Shown: positions 26,202-36,263 of the stretch, in pieces
How the letters are laid out: each line of letters opens with the position of its first letter
How positions within the stretch are numbered: the first letter of the stretch is position 1
From: JARRNE01 sp963824085
GTDB taxonomy: Bacteria; Pseudomonadota; Gammaproteobacteria; Chromatiales; Chromatiaceae
Assembly (NCBI GenBank): GCA_963824085.1
Contig: CAWGNT010000024.1
Span: forward strand, 1-64,000
Length of the DNA: 64,000 bases
Reading direction: 5' to 3'
Translations under genes and position numbers: made by a program
Notes under the pieces: model-generated
The model's database searches: none
What the model saw: the letters and a program-made list of their open reading frames with translations, nothing else
Told to the model about the DNA's origin: nothing

Positions 26202-27710
26202 TCAGACGGAACCGCATGCCCAGTTACCCGGCCCGCAGGCGGATCTCAACCAGCGGCACCTCCCAGGTCTCTGCGCGGCAACCCTCGCGGTAGGCGGGGT
26301 CGCCGTCGTGGCGGTGGCGGTCAGCGCGGGCCAGTCGCGGTGGAGCTTGACCCGGTAGTGATCCCGGTCGTTCTGGCGGAGCTCGAGGCTGCCGCGTTCG
26401 CCGGCGAGCCCTCTGCCGTCCCGGGCAAGACTCGCGAGCAGGTTGCGCAGGGTCTCCGGGTTGCTGTCTAGCCCCTGGTCGAGCAGGTGCTGGTTGAGCC
26501 GAGGCAGGGACAGGGGGAGCCACTCCCGGGTCTCCGCATCCGGAGCCTCGAGGCGGAGGGCCTCAAGCATGGCCCGCTCCAGCTCGCAGGCGTGCTGGAG
26601 GATCTGCTCCGAGCCGTTCTGCACCTTGTAGCGCAGGAAAGCGCTGAGCTGCGGGCCCTGGTGGAGCAGCCCGGCGGCGGTCATGTCGTGCAGGGTGCGG
26701 AGGACCCGCAAGCCTGCCGTCTCGCCGGTATCCCAGGCACCTTGCTCGGCCTCGATGCGCTTGAAGACGGGCAGCCGCGCGAGCTCGTCGGCTGTGAAGC
26801 CCTCGTCCGGATCGGCATTGATAAGTGCCTCCAGCACCGCGAGCCAGCGCGCCTCCTGGGCGGCGGAAAGGCGCAGCGGGGCGATGCGGCGGCGCGCGTC
26901 CTCCAGGCTCGCGACTGCCGGGCGTCCCTGGAAGATGCGGGTGCGGTTCTCGTTGCGCTCCACCAGCCCGGCGCGCTCCAGCCAGGCGACGGCGACCCGC
27001 ACCCGGGTGTCCGCCTGCCGGTCGTCCGCGTCGAAGCCCAGGCGAAGCTCCTCGTCGCGCAGCAGCTCGCCGCTGGTGAGCACCACGGAGTCGTCCTTGC
27101 CGCGCTTCGCGCGCCGTAGCCCGCGCAGAATCTCGGCAATGTCCTGGCGGGTGAGCTCGGACATGGCCTCCATGCGGAACTGACGTTCCACGTCCTGCTC
27201 GTCGTAGAGGAGCACACACAGCGCCGGCTTGCGGTCCCGGCCCGCGCGCCCCGCCTCCTGCACGTAGCTCTCCAGTGACCCCGGGATGTCGAGGTGCACG
27301 ACGAGGCGCACGTCCTCCTTTGTGGCGAGACGGGCATCCGCTACCGGGTCGCTCACCGCGTCCCGCACCAGCTTATAGTCCTTCACCAATCGGTGGTAAG
27401 GGTTCTCCGGAAAGGCCAGGGGGGACAGATACAGGGTGTCCACCACCGGCCGGCTGAGCAGCTCCAGCACAGGGGCGTGGGCACGCAGGGTGGGCAGATC
27501 GTGGCCGAGGAGGTTGTGGCCCAGCAGGTAGTCGCAGCCGGCGGCGAAGGCGTCCAGCTCGGCCAAGGCCCGGCTCGCGTCGAGGCGGCCCTCGCGCACA
27601 AAGGTCTCACCCTCCCGGATTGCGCCGATCTTGTGGAGAGCGCCGCCGGGACCCGTCTCCAGGTCCAGCTGCACGCACCGGTCAAGAAATGCGGTTAGGC
27701 GCGGGTCCAT
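26202..27710 (-). pseudogene. DEDD exonuclease / RecQ-type helicase fusion with internal deletion
   Basis: From ATG 27710 (in-frame alternative 27803), the first 165 residues form a DnaQ-like exonuclease: CVQLDLETGPGGALHKIGAI (D-x-E), LLGHNLLGHDLPTLRAHAP and YHRLVKDYKLVRDAVSDPVA. At about 27325 the sequence jumps in frame to KEDVRLVVHLDIPGSLESYV, then QEAGRAGRDRKPALCVLLYD, which are motifs V-end and VI of RecQ helicases. Everything between, including Walker A, the DExH box and motifs III-IV, is missing. A long helical region follows, and the last 35 residues after HRDWPALTATA look frameshifted (another frame reads CRAETWEVPLVEIRLRAG). Such a product cannot hydrolyse ATP. An in-frame deletion derivative of a much larger nuclease-helicase is the best reading; a misassembly is possible. 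Confidence 0.75.
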
Positions 27711-27915
27711 GTACCGAGTATGCGGCAAGGCATTAGCGGCGGGGCTTTCGCTCCCGAAGCGGTTCATTTCAGCCACGAAGTGAGAGCGCAGGGACGTCTC
27801 CAAGCTCTAGCGCCCGAGGCCGGACTTAAGCCGGCGCGCGACTTGCTGCGATTTTGGGGTTCCAAGTGTTGCAGATATTTCCACATCGACGGCGCGACGC
27901 TGCAGGAGAGCTGAA

Positions 27916-28617
27916 ATGCGAGAGAGCTGGGAAGAGGTTGCGGTCGGCGACGGCCAGATGTCCTGTTTCATCATTAGCCCGGAAGGGGAGGGCCGCTTTC
28001 CGGGTGTCGTTGTCTGTATGCACGCTCCCGGGGTGGACGGGTTCATTCAGGGTATGGCCCGAAAGCTGGCCGAGGCGGGATTCGTCGCTATTGCGCCGGA
28101 CCTGTACCACCGAGACACCCTGTCCGAGGACGACCCGCTCAAGCGCATGAGCCGGCTGCGGGACGCCCAGCTGCTGGAGGACATCACGGCGGCAACGAGC
28201 CACTTGCGAGGCTTAGCGAGTGTGGACGGCGATCGTGTCGGGTCCATCGGCTTCTGCATGGGCGGGCGCATCGCCTACCTGCACGCCACGGCGGACCCGG
28301 ATCTCAAGGCTGCGATTGTCTTCTACGGCGGCAATATCCTTGTCCCGTGGGGGGACGGACCAAGCCCCCTCGAGCGCAGCGCCTCTATTGCCTGCCCGAT
28401 GCTCGGACTGTTCGGCCTGGAAGACAAAAACCCGAGCCCGGAGGATGTGGCCCGCATCGACGAGCGACTGACCCAGCTCGGAAAGAGCCATAGCTTCCAC
28501 AGCTATCCGGGGGCGGGTCACGCCTTCCTGAATGACATGCGCCCCAGCTTTAGGCCGGAGGCTGCCTCCGACGCTTGGGCCAAGTGTGTGGCCATGCTGC
28601 AAGAGCACCTGGGATAA
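27916..28617 (+). CDS. Dienelactone hydrolase family protein
   Basis: A 233-residue alpha/beta-hydrolase. The nucleophile elbow is GSIGFCMGGRIAYLHA, with cysteine as nucleophile as in dienelactone hydrolases. The Asp (GLFGLEDKNPSPEDV) and His (YPGAGHAFLND) complete the triad. Residues near the N-terminus, FPGVVVCMHAPGVDGFIQGM, hold the oxyanion region. The start at ATG 27916 is preceded by CAGGAGAGCTGAA. The enzyme could hydrolyse lactones or esters in the cytoplasm; without neighbouring catabolic genes the substrate is unknown. It is divergent from the RecQ remnant. Confidence 0.9.
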   Translation: MRESWEEVAVGDGQMSCFIISPEGEGRFPGVVVCMHAPGVDGFIQGMARKLAEAGFVAIAPDLYHRDTLSEDDPLKRMSRLRDAQLLEDITAATSHLRGLASVDGDRVGSIGFCMGGRIAYLHATADPDLKAAIVFYGGNILVPWGDGPSPLERSASIACPMLGLFGLEDKNPSPEDVARIDERLTQLGKSHSFHSYPGAGHAFLNDMRPSFRPEAASDAWAKCVAMLQEHLG

Positions 28618-28755
28618 GGCGTTTTCGCCGCAGCACTCTGGGAGAGCGCACACAACCGCTGGACAAACCCATCCTGGATTTCTCAGCGCTTCCCTAAGGG
28701 TGCACACCCGGCGGCTCGCAGGCCCTCGAGCCCGCTACCGCCGGGAAGGGGGAGC

Positions 28756-29814
28756 TCAGCCTTCCCGCTGGGGAGGCGGCGGCGTCCGGCTCGCCGCCTT
28801 CGGTGAGGATTCGGCAGCTTCCGGGTTAGCCGCTGGCGCAAGTTGTGGCGCGGGTAGGCGGCTATCCGGCTTCGGCATCTCGCTCACCGGCGATGGGGGT
28901 AGCGCGGGCGCGGCTGGGGCGGGAAGCACGCTTGCATCAGCGGGAGCAGGTGACGGCTCCTGCGCCGCCGTAGTCGCATCAACGGGTGGAGACGAGCTTG
29001 CCAATTCCCGATTCTGGGCCGGCGCCTCAGGTTGTTCTGTTGCCACGCCGTTGGTCGTTCTCTCGGCTGGCGCCTTGGCCTTTGCCGCTCTGGCGGCAGC
29101 CACTTTTGCCGCGGCGGCCCGTCCTTGAGCGATGTAGGTCGCGTACGACGGGCCATTGCCTTGCACCTGTACCGACGTACCGACACCGACCTGGCGGAAC
29201 AGGATCGACGCAAACGCACCGGGCATACGGATGCAGCCGTGGGAGGCCCGGCGGCCCGGGTGAGGGATCGGGCCGGCGTGCATGGCGATTCCGTCGCCAG
29301 TGAGGCGCAAGAAGTACGGCATCTTGGCCCCTTCGAAACGGCCGCCAGGTGGGATCGGATCGCGCCCTAGCTTGGCGTCGCGTACGACCACCTTGCCGTT
29401 CTTGTTGTAGATCCTGCCGTAAAGATTCGACTTCTTCATCGTCGCCTTTTCGAGCACGGCGAATGTCCCGACCGGAGTGGGATGTTTCCTGACGCCGGAC
29501 GCTACGGTTGTCCAGCCGATCTCCTCGTTGCCGTCATAGAACCGCGCCTTCTGCTCGTCGACGCTGATTTCGATGTGCGAAATAGTGCGCCCATCACCAT
29601 TCCATTCGTAAAGCGGATAGGGTTTCGTCGGCTGCTTCGGTGCCGCCACGGGCCGCGTCGACTGCTGTACAGGTTTCTGCGACATCGCGGTGCGGTCTTG
29701 ATCAGGCGGCCGGACGTAGGCGCAGGATGAAAGCAGCAAGACTGCCGCGCTGGCGGACAGCACCGCAATGCCCCTCGTCGGGATCAAGGATCTGCTGGAA
29801 TCGTTCTTGGTCAT
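28756..29814 (-). CDS. L,D-transpeptidase (YkuD) lipoprotein
   Basis: The N-terminus has a lipoprotein signal ending LLLSSCAYV (lipobox LSSC), so the enzyme is probably anchored to a membrane in the periplasm. The YkuD domain follows (about residues 75-220): TISHIEISVDEQKARFYDGN, SGVRKHPTPVGTFAVLEKAT, and the catalytic block IAMHAGPIPHPG with RRASHGCIRMP, containing the active-site Cys and His. It would form 3-3 cross-links in peptidoglycan or attach proteins to it. The C-terminal 120 residues are Ala/Pro-rich and probably disordered. I chose ATG 29814; GTG 29826 is four codons longer. The region 29827-30220 beside it shows no gene, but has an 8-T run near 30136. Confidence 0.9.
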   Translation of the reverse strand: MTKNDSSRSLIPTRGIAVLSASAAVLLLSSCAYVRPPDQDRTAMSQKPVQQSTRPVAAPKQPTKPYPLYEWNGDGRTISHIEISVDEQKARFYDGNEEIGWTTVASGVRKHPTPVGTFAVLEKATMKKSNLYGRIYNKNGKVVVRDAKLGRDPIPPGGRFEGAKMPYFLRLTGDGIAMHAGPIPHPGRRASHGCIRMPGAFASILFRQVGVGTSVQVQGNGPSYATYIAQGRAAAAKVAAARAAKAKAPAERTTNGVATEQPEAPAQNRELASSSPPVDATTAAQEPSPAPADASVLPAPAAPALPPSPVSEMPKPDSRLPAPQLAPAANPEAAESSPKAASRTPPPPQREG

Positions 29815-30220
29815 ATGCTCGATCACTTGTTACAAGGACGTGCGGCGGAAATACCCCAATATAGTCCGACGCATACACCTGGGAGGTAGGTTAGCGCATA
29901 ACCAGCAGCTGAGACTATGGGAGACCGAAAGATTCCGTGACGCGAGTGTCATTCTCCGTGAGACGCATTGCGCAGTTCGCCGATGAACCAAGGCGATTGG
30001 CTCCTCCTCAGCTCAAACAACCGCAGGAGGGTCCCCTGATTCCCGTGTCGGCTCCGCAGGGAGAGTTCGCGTTCGCATATCCATGAGGCGGCACGGGGCA
30101 CGGGAGCGGACGTATACCGTTTCGATTTGGGTTTCTCTTTTTTTTGGGGACGGACCGCTCCCGCTGCAAGGGTAATGAATAGCCTCGGTGCGCGGACCGG
30201 ATTGGCTCACGATCGGATTA

Positions 30221-32393
30221 CTATCCCTGGACGATCGGAATGGAGATCACTTCACCGGGCGGGAGAACGGCGTCGAAATCGATGCTCGGGTTGTATTGCC
30301 GCAACAGCCAGAGCGGGATGTCGTATTGACGGGTTGCGAGAATCCAGAGGTTATCGCCGTCCTTTACCCGGTGCGCGCGAACCCCCTCAATGTGAAAATG
30401 GCGAAAGTATTCCGCCTGGAGGGATTGGTGGTACGCGGTTCTCTGCTGCTGGAAGCGCTCCGCAGCGACGTTGGAGAAATCGAGCTTCAGGCGATGACCG
30501 ACGACCAAAGGCTCCCCGTCCTTCAAGTTGTTGAGCTCCTGGAGTCGGCCCGACCTGACCCCGAGCCAGTCCGCATAGTGGCCCAGAGTTTCCGCCGCTT
30601 GGATTCTGATGCTCCCGTCAGCCGCCACACTATAGTCGGCGGGGTCGGCCGCAAGCTCAGGCTGGGCCTCGACCGGTGACCCGTTGTCGTCTGCCTCCTG
30701 CTCGTCCGCAGTGTGGGAGAGGTCGTCCTGGTCGTCGGGGATGCGTTTCTGGGAGACCTCGGCGGGCGCCTGCGTCCGCGGTTTGGGTCGGTCGGACTCG
30801 GGGCTGATTGGGTCGTCAGAGTCTGCAGTCTTTTTAAGGCCGGGATCAGGCGAGCCCAATCCAACTAGCGCACCCTGAGCGTCGAGGCCCCCGGTCGTGC
30901 CCGCCAGCAGCAAGACCCCGGTTGCCGACTCAGCCGGATCGTCACGGTTCGGTGGATCGGCGTCCATCTCCGCGGCATCGCTCATCAGCGGCGTTTGTTG
31001 CGGCAGGGCGTCAGTGGCCGCGATTGTCGGCCCACTGGTGATTAGGCGCTCCGGCGCGGGTCCCGTTGCCACCAGCAGCTTGTTGCCGGCGCGGATGCGA
31101 TGCCGGTCCTGCAGCCGGTTCATCGCTACCAGCTCCAGGACGCTCGTGTCGTACTTCTCGGCGATTACGGACAAGGACTCCCCAGGCTGTACCTGGTGAT
31201 AGACGTCAGGCTTCTGGGACGCATAGCCGGAAATTTTGACCAAAGCCCGCATCGTGTGCTCGGCTTCAGTAAGGGACTGGAACGCGGGGAGCCGCAACCC
31301 GTAATCCTTGGGTACGAGCTTGTCGTCGGACCAAACGGTCCCGGGCAGAGAGGGGTTGAGCGCTCTTAAGTATTCCCGGTCGATCTCGAATGCCTCGGTG
31401 AGGGCGTCCACCGGGAGGTAGGCGGGGACGGTCACCACTATCGGGTCCGCTTCGGGCGCGTCGAGGTTGTTGCCGAAGTATTCCGTGCTATTGCGCGAGA
31501 CCTCGAGTGCCGCCAGAAAGGCAGGATAGAAGTTGCGAGAGGCGAAGCCCAAGCGTTCCCCGTCGTATTTGCGGATGATCTCGCCGAGATCTGTCGTCCC
31601 GGCGTCGCGGACCGCCCTCCACATCCCGGACAGGCCGTGATTATAGGCGGTGAGTGCGAGCGGCCAGCTATTGAGCACGGCGTAGTTGTGCTGCAGCAGG
31701 CGTGCGGCGGCTTCCGTGGACTTATACGGGTCCAGCCGTTCGTCGACGGTGTCGTCCACGCGCAGGTACCGCTGGGCGGTGGCGGGCATGAGCTGCCAGA
31801 GACCAGCCGCCCCGGCCCTGGAGCGCGCGGCCGGATTATAGGACGACTCCAGGTGGGGCAGGGCGGCGAGCTCGGTCGGAAGCCCCTGAGCGCGCAAGAT
31901 GTCTTCGATGCGATCGCTCCAGTTGGCAGATCGCAGGAGCCCCTTCTTGAACCGATTCGACTGGCCACGCTGGAATCGCACCCGCTCGGCGGCAGACTGC
32001 AGCTCGGGCGCGGTTACAGCCTCTCCCCACGCCTGCAGCGCGCGTCGTTCGGCTTTCGTCAATCCGCGGCGTTTGCCGCCGGCCAGGGCAAGAAGCGCCC
32101 GCCGGTAGCGCTCGACGACCCGCTCGATGGTCTTATCCTGTACCGCAGGACCGACGTACGGATTCAGCCGTAGCACCTGGTAGATTACTCTTCAGCTCAC
32201 GGTTGTCGTGGATGAATCCGCTGTTGGTGTCCAGCTCCGTGTAGACGCGGGTCCAAAATGCCACGGCCGGGGCGAGACCATCGGGTCTTGGGAAGACTGC
32301 ATTGCTTCCGGAGCCGGCGTCGGCCGCGAGCGGACTCACACTCGCGAGGCCGAGCCAAAGGATCAACAGGGGAGCGAGCCTAGGCGTACGCAT
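30221..32393 (-). CDS. mltD: Membrane-bound lytic transglycosylase D-like, LysM (one frameshift)
   Basis: Starting at ATG 32393, MRTPRLAPLLILWLGLASVS is a signal sequence, followed by FWTRVYTELDTNSGFIHDNR and ELK. One extra base near 32190 shifts the frame; the other frame continues VIYQVLRLNPYVGPAVQDKT and runs to 30221. The SLT domain shows the catalytic Glu in LPHLESSYNPAARS, GAAGLWQLMPATAQRYLRVD and ALTAYNHGLSGM. Three LysM-like modules follow: YHQVQPGESLSVIAEKYDTS, ETLGHYADWLGV and HRVKDGDNLWILATRQYDIP. The enzyme would cleave glycan strands in peptidoglycan. A long acidic linker (about 30650-31000) separates the LysM modules. The frameshift may be an assembly error, since everything downstream of it is intact. 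Confidence 0.88.
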
Positions 32394-32993
32394 GGTTGGG
32401 CGTTGGCGTGCTTCGCATGTGGTCGTGGACGGGGCCGGCGCGGACACTTGAGGCCCTCGCGGCCGGGACAGCTCGGCACCTGGTGCCTCGTTGTTTTCGA
32501 ACAAGATAGCCCATTTCCCGTGCTGCGTCTTCGGTGCCTCGTCACACGTCGACGACGTCCCGTCGCCGACTGTGACTTTGGCGTCGAGGAGGTTGCTGGC
32601 GGCGCTGGGCACGCAGCCGATTCTCGCTGGTTCGGCGTCCGTATCGATTCCACGGGAGACGTCGTTCTGAGAATGCGATGCGGGGTGTCTGCGGACCGGC
32701 TCTTCCACCCTGGCCAGCTAGAGACCATACTCGGCGTGCGGGAACAAGGGTCGCCTCCGGTCGATGGGAAACGGGAGCTGTCCCCGGGGGCGAAACGGCC
32801 GCGATCCCGCGAGGCGCCGGCGCGGAACGCCGCCGCCGGTGTCTTTGGATGGGAGCTTGGGAGTGCGGGCCTAGGTCCGAAAAAGGACTCTCCGGCACCG
32901 CCATCGATCACGGCATCAGCGGATAATGCTTTCTCCTCTTTAATATGGCGAGCTGATGAACCCACACCGTTCTTCGAGTGGCGGGAGCAGTGG

Positions 32994-33416
32994 ATGCTCG
33001 ACGTCGGCTTCATGGACGAGGACCACCGGAATCTGGCCGACCTGCTCAATACGCTGGCTCGCCGATACGGCCGCTCGGACCGCCCGGCGCGCCGCGGGAC
33101 GTCTGAACGGACAGAGTTGCTCGAGGCCCTTGAAGAGCTGGGGCGGCAGACCCGGGACCACTTCCGGCGGGAAGAGGAGGTGATGCGCACTCTTGCTTAT
33201 CCCGGCCTGGCCACTCACAAGGCAGAGCACGATCTGCTGATCGCAGAGTACCGGGCTATGGTTCGTGAAATCAGCAGGTCCGGGTCGGATCGCTTAGAGA
33301 TCGAAACCCTCGAGGCCCTCAAGCAGTGGTTGATGGGGCATGCCTTGGACGACGATAAGGAGCTTGCAGTCTTCCTTCAGCATCCGCCCGACCAGACCAA
33401 TGAAAACACGCCGTAG
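32994..33416 (+). CDS. Bacteriohemerythrin-like oxygen-binding protein
   Basis: A four-helix di-iron protein. Iron ligands match the family: His in DEDHRNLADLLNTLA, HFRREEEVM, HKAEHDLL and the terminal WLMGHALDDDKELAVFL. ATG 32994 has GGGAG six bases upstream and is the only nearby start codon. However, the upstream in-frame codons read FFEWREQW, the usual hemerythrin N-terminus with its conserved Trp, and no start codon precedes it before about 32690. Either the start is lost to a frameshift or a remote start is used. The 600 bp upstream (32394-32993) show no other gene. Likely role: oxygen sensing, storage or delivery in the cytoplasm. Confidence 0.8.
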   Translation: MLDVGFMDEDHRNLADLLNTLARRYGRSDRPARRGTSERTELLEALEELGRQTRDHFRREEEVMRTLAYPGLATHKAEHDLLIAEYRAMVREISRSGSDRLEIETLEALKQWLMGHALDDDKELAVFLQHPPDQTNENTP

Positions 33417-33530
33417 ACCGTTCGGTGCCAGAGCATACGTCGGGCAGCGACGATCCAGTCGCCCGCGGCCGGTGGCGCGCTGCCGGTGCCCCAGGGGGTT
33501 GCGGTGCCCGCGCGCGCCATAGCGGTAGCC

Positions 33531-34352
33531 ATGGCCACTGTCCTGCTCGTCGATAACGGCTCTCGGCGCCCCGGGTCCACGCTAGGCCTCCGCCGGCTCG
33601 CGGCGGCCTTGGGGCAGCGTATCGGAACGAAGGTCCACCCGGTATCTCTGCTGCACTCCTCCAAGGTTCCCCCGGTGGAGCTGGACGGCGTGCCTGCCGC
33701 GACCTTCGAGCCTTTCGTGCGCGCTCAGTTGATGGGCGGAGCGCGCGAGCTGGTGGTTGTCCCCCTGTTCTTTGGTCCCAGCCGCGCCTTGACGGAATTC
33801 ATCCCGGAAATGCTGATGGCCATGCGCCGGGAGTTTGGTCCTTTCGATGTCAGGGTGACCGAAACCCTCGTCCCGCTCCCCGCCGGCGAGCCGCGGCTGG
33901 TGCAGATCCTGTGTGACAACGTACGCCAAGCCGCCGCTGCACAGGGGCTGTCGACCTATCGGGCCGTCTTGGTCGATCACGGGTCGCCGATACCCGAGGT
34001 GACGGCTGTCCGGCAGTCTCTCGCCCTCGGCATGCGCTTGGTGCTGGGGGGCGAGGTGATGCTCGAGGAGGCGGTGATGGAACGGCGCGACGGGAGCGAG
34101 TACGACTTCAACGGACCGCTGCTCGAGGAGAGACTGCGCCAACTCGCCGACGCCGACCTGTCCCAGCCCGTGATCCTGGCAATGCTCTTCTTGTCGCCCG
34201 GACGTCACGCCGGACCGGGAGGCGACATCGAGCAGATCTGCCGCTCCGTGCAGAAGGGATATCCGGGCTTTCGGATCTATCCCGCGCGCCTGATCGGCTC
34301 TCACCCGGTGCTCGTCGACATACTCCAGTCTCGCTACGAGCAGAACCTATGA
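33531..34352 (+). CDS. cbiX: CbiX-type sirohydrochlorin chelatase (two-domain)
   Basis: CbiX inserts cobalt or iron into sirohydrochlorin for cobalamin or siroheme synthesis. The protein is 273 residues from ATG 33531 (MATVLLVDNGSRRPGSTLGL) and contains two related halves. The first has VDNGSRRPGS and LVVVPLFFGPSRALTEFIPE. The second has RAVLVDHGSPIPEVTAVRQS with the expected DHGS metal-binding motif and ILAMLFLSPGRHAGPGGDIE with a second His. In the first half His is replaced by Asn (DNGS). A GTG at 33486 would extend it by 15 residues. It is near the hemerythrin gene, with no cobalamin genes in view. A chelatase role is sound; the metal is not. Confidence 0.82.
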   Translation: MATVLLVDNGSRRPGSTLGLRRLAAALGQRIGTKVHPVSLLHSSKVPPVELDGVPAATFEPFVRAQLMGGARELVVVPLFFGPSRALTEFIPEMLMAMRREFGPFDVRVTETLVPLPAGEPRLVQILCDNVRQAAAAQGLSTYRAVLVDHGSPIPEVTAVRQSLALGMRLVLGGEVMLEEAVMERRDGSEYDFNGPLLEERLRQLADADLSQPVILAMLFLSPGRHAGPGGDIEQICRSVQKGYPGFRIYPARLIGSHPVLVDILQSRYEQNL

Positions 34353-34434
34353 CCGAGAAACAAGCGCTTGAACCGACAAGGACGCGAAGATGGTCAAGTG
34401 GTCGAAGACGGAGACGGCATCACCCGGCGGATCG

Positions 34435-35970
34435 CTAGCGCTTCCGTGGCGGCATCAAATCCGTGATCGATCCGTGTGCCATCTCTGCTGCAAAGCAGAC
34501 GGTCTCGCTGAGGGTCGGGTGGGGATGGATAGTCAGCCCGAGGTCCTCGTAGTCCGCCCCCATTTCGAGGGCCAGGACGGTCTCCGCAATGAGCTCCCCG
34601 GCATTCGGGCCTACGATTCCGGCGCCTAAAATGCGCTTGGTTTCCGGTTCGAAGAGGAGCTTGGTGAGACCCTCGTCGCGGCCGATGCCGAGGGCGCGCC
34701 CGCTGGCCGCCCACGGGAACACGCCCTTGTCGTACGCGATCCCCCGTTCCTTCGCCTCGCTTTCCGTGAGGCCCATCCATGCGATCTCCGGGTCCGTGTA
34801 GGCGACCGATGGGATGGCCATGGGATCGAATAAGGCCGGCAGACCCGCGATGACCTCGGCGGCGACCTTGGCCTCGTGGGTCGCCTTGTGGGCGAGCATT
34901 GGGTTCCCAACTACGTCTCCGATGGCAAAGATGCTCGGGACGTTGGTTCGCATATGGGCATCTACGGGGATGAAGCCCCGCTCGTCGACCTTGACCCCGG
35001 CATTCTCGGCGCCAACGAGCTTTCCGTTGGGGCGGCGGCCTACTGCGACCAGCACGCGATCGTAGGTCTCCTCGGCGGGTGCCTTGGCGCCTTCGAAAGT
35101 CACCTTTATGCCCGCCGAGGTTGCGCTCATGGTCGACACCTTGGTGGCGAGCATGATGCGCTCGTAGCGTTTCGCGATGACCTTCTGCAGAGCTTTGACC
35201 AAGTCCAGGTCGCAGCCGGGGATGAGCTGATCCTGCAGCTCCACCACATCGATGCGGCTGCCCAAGGCGTGATAGACGCTGGCCATCTCCAACCCGATGA
35301 TGCCGCCCCCCACCACCAGCAACCGGGCGGGGACCTCGCGGAGCTCCAGGGCGTCCGTGGAGTCCATCACCCTCGGGTCATCGTGGGGAAAGCCAGGGAT
35401 CTTCACCGGCGCGGAGCCGCAGGCGATGATAGCGTGGTTGAAGGTGATGCTGATCTGGCCGTCTGGGCCGTCTACCGCGACACGGTTCGGCGCCTCGAAA
35501 CGCCCGTTGCCCTGCACGACCCTCACCTTGCGCTGCTTGGCCAGCGCAGCGAGCCCCGTGGTCAGCTTCTTGACCACCTTGTCTTTGCCTGCCCGAAGCT
35601 TGTCGAGGTCGATCTCGGGTGTGCCGAAGCGCACCCCCAGGTGCTCCATCGCCGCCGCCTCCGTGATGATCTGGGCGGTGTGCAGCAGGGCCTTGGAAGG
35701 GATGCAGCCGACGTTCAGACAGACACCCCCCAGGTCGGGATAGCGCTCGATAAGGAGGACACTCTTTCCCAGGTCCGCTGCGCGGAAGGCGGCGGTGTAG
35801 CCTCCGGGTCCGGCGCCCAATACCACCACCTCGGCCGATAGCTGGGTGGCGTTCGCGGCCGGCGACGGCGAGGTCTCCTGCTCGGGCGAGCCAGTCATTG
35901 CGGTAGGCCCGGATGGACCCTGCGGCCTCGGCCCCTCGTAGCCTTTGGGTGCCTCGGTTGTCTCGCTCAT
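34435..35970 (-). CDS. lpdA: Dihydrolipoamide dehydrogenase (E3 of pyruvate dehydrogenase)
   Basis: E3 reoxidises dihydrolipoamide on AceF with FAD and NAD+. The 511-residue protein shows VVVLGAGPGGYTAAFRAADL (FAD), the redox-active disulfide in GGVCLNVGCIPSKALLH, LLVVGGGIIGLEMASVY (NAD), and FAIGDVVGNPMLAHKATHEA. The catalytic His-Glu pair is in IHPHPTLSETV. The N-terminal 45 residues are Pro/Ser/Glu-rich, similar to a lipoyl-domain linker, but no lipoyl domain precedes them, which may be a remnant of one. It is last in the aceE-aceF-lpdA operon, 293 bp after aceF, a longer gap than usual. Confidence 0.95.
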   Translation of the reverse strand: MSETTEAPKGYEGPRPQGPSGPTAMTGSPEQETSPSPAANATQLSAEVVVLGAGPGGYTAAFRAADLGKSVLLIERYPDLGGVCLNVGCIPSKALLHTAQIITEAAAMEHLGVRFGTPEIDLDKLRAGKDKVVKKLTTGLAALAKQRKVRVVQGNGRFEAPNRVAVDGPDGQISITFNHAIIACGSAPVKIPGFPHDDPRVMDSTDALELREVPARLLVVGGGIIGLEMASVYHALGSRIDVVELQDQLIPGCDLDLVKALQKVIAKRYERIMLATKVSTMSATSAGIKVTFEGAKAPAEETYDRVLVAVGRRPNGKLVGAENAGVKVDERGFIPVDAHMRTNVPSIFAIGDVVGNPMLAHKATHEAKVAAEVIAGLPALFDPMAIPSVAYTDPEIAWMGLTESEAKERGIAYDKGVFPWAASGRALGIGRDEGLTKLLFEPETKRILGAGIVGPNAGELIAETVLALEMGADYEDLGLTIHPHPTLSETVCFAAEMAHGSITDLMPPRKR

Positions 35971-36263
35971 GGTGTGTTTCTTCTCGTCGGTTGGCGGTGC
36001 GTGCCGGCTACCGGCGGCCGGCCAATTCTAGCAGTCGCTGCTGCTGTGCAGTACCTGGCTTCGCCCGCGTCCAAAGAAAGCCCCGCGATTTCGGTCGGGA
36101 GGATAGGAAATCGCAAAGATGCCTCCACTGAGGACGGCCTCGCAGACATATCCGTTCGGCCGCAGAGTGGTAACCGTGCACGTATCTGCAGTCCTCTGTA
36201 CCTCCGCGCTGTGCGATTCCATGATCTGGCCACTAAGGGATGTTGTTCCGTGCGGGGTCCCGT

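Noticed and set aside
36028..36222. A 64-codon minus-strand frame between aceF and lpdA (TVTTLRPNGYVCEAVLSGGI)
   Set aside because: No ribosome-binding site and no known family; the 293-bp gap remains otherwise without a gene.
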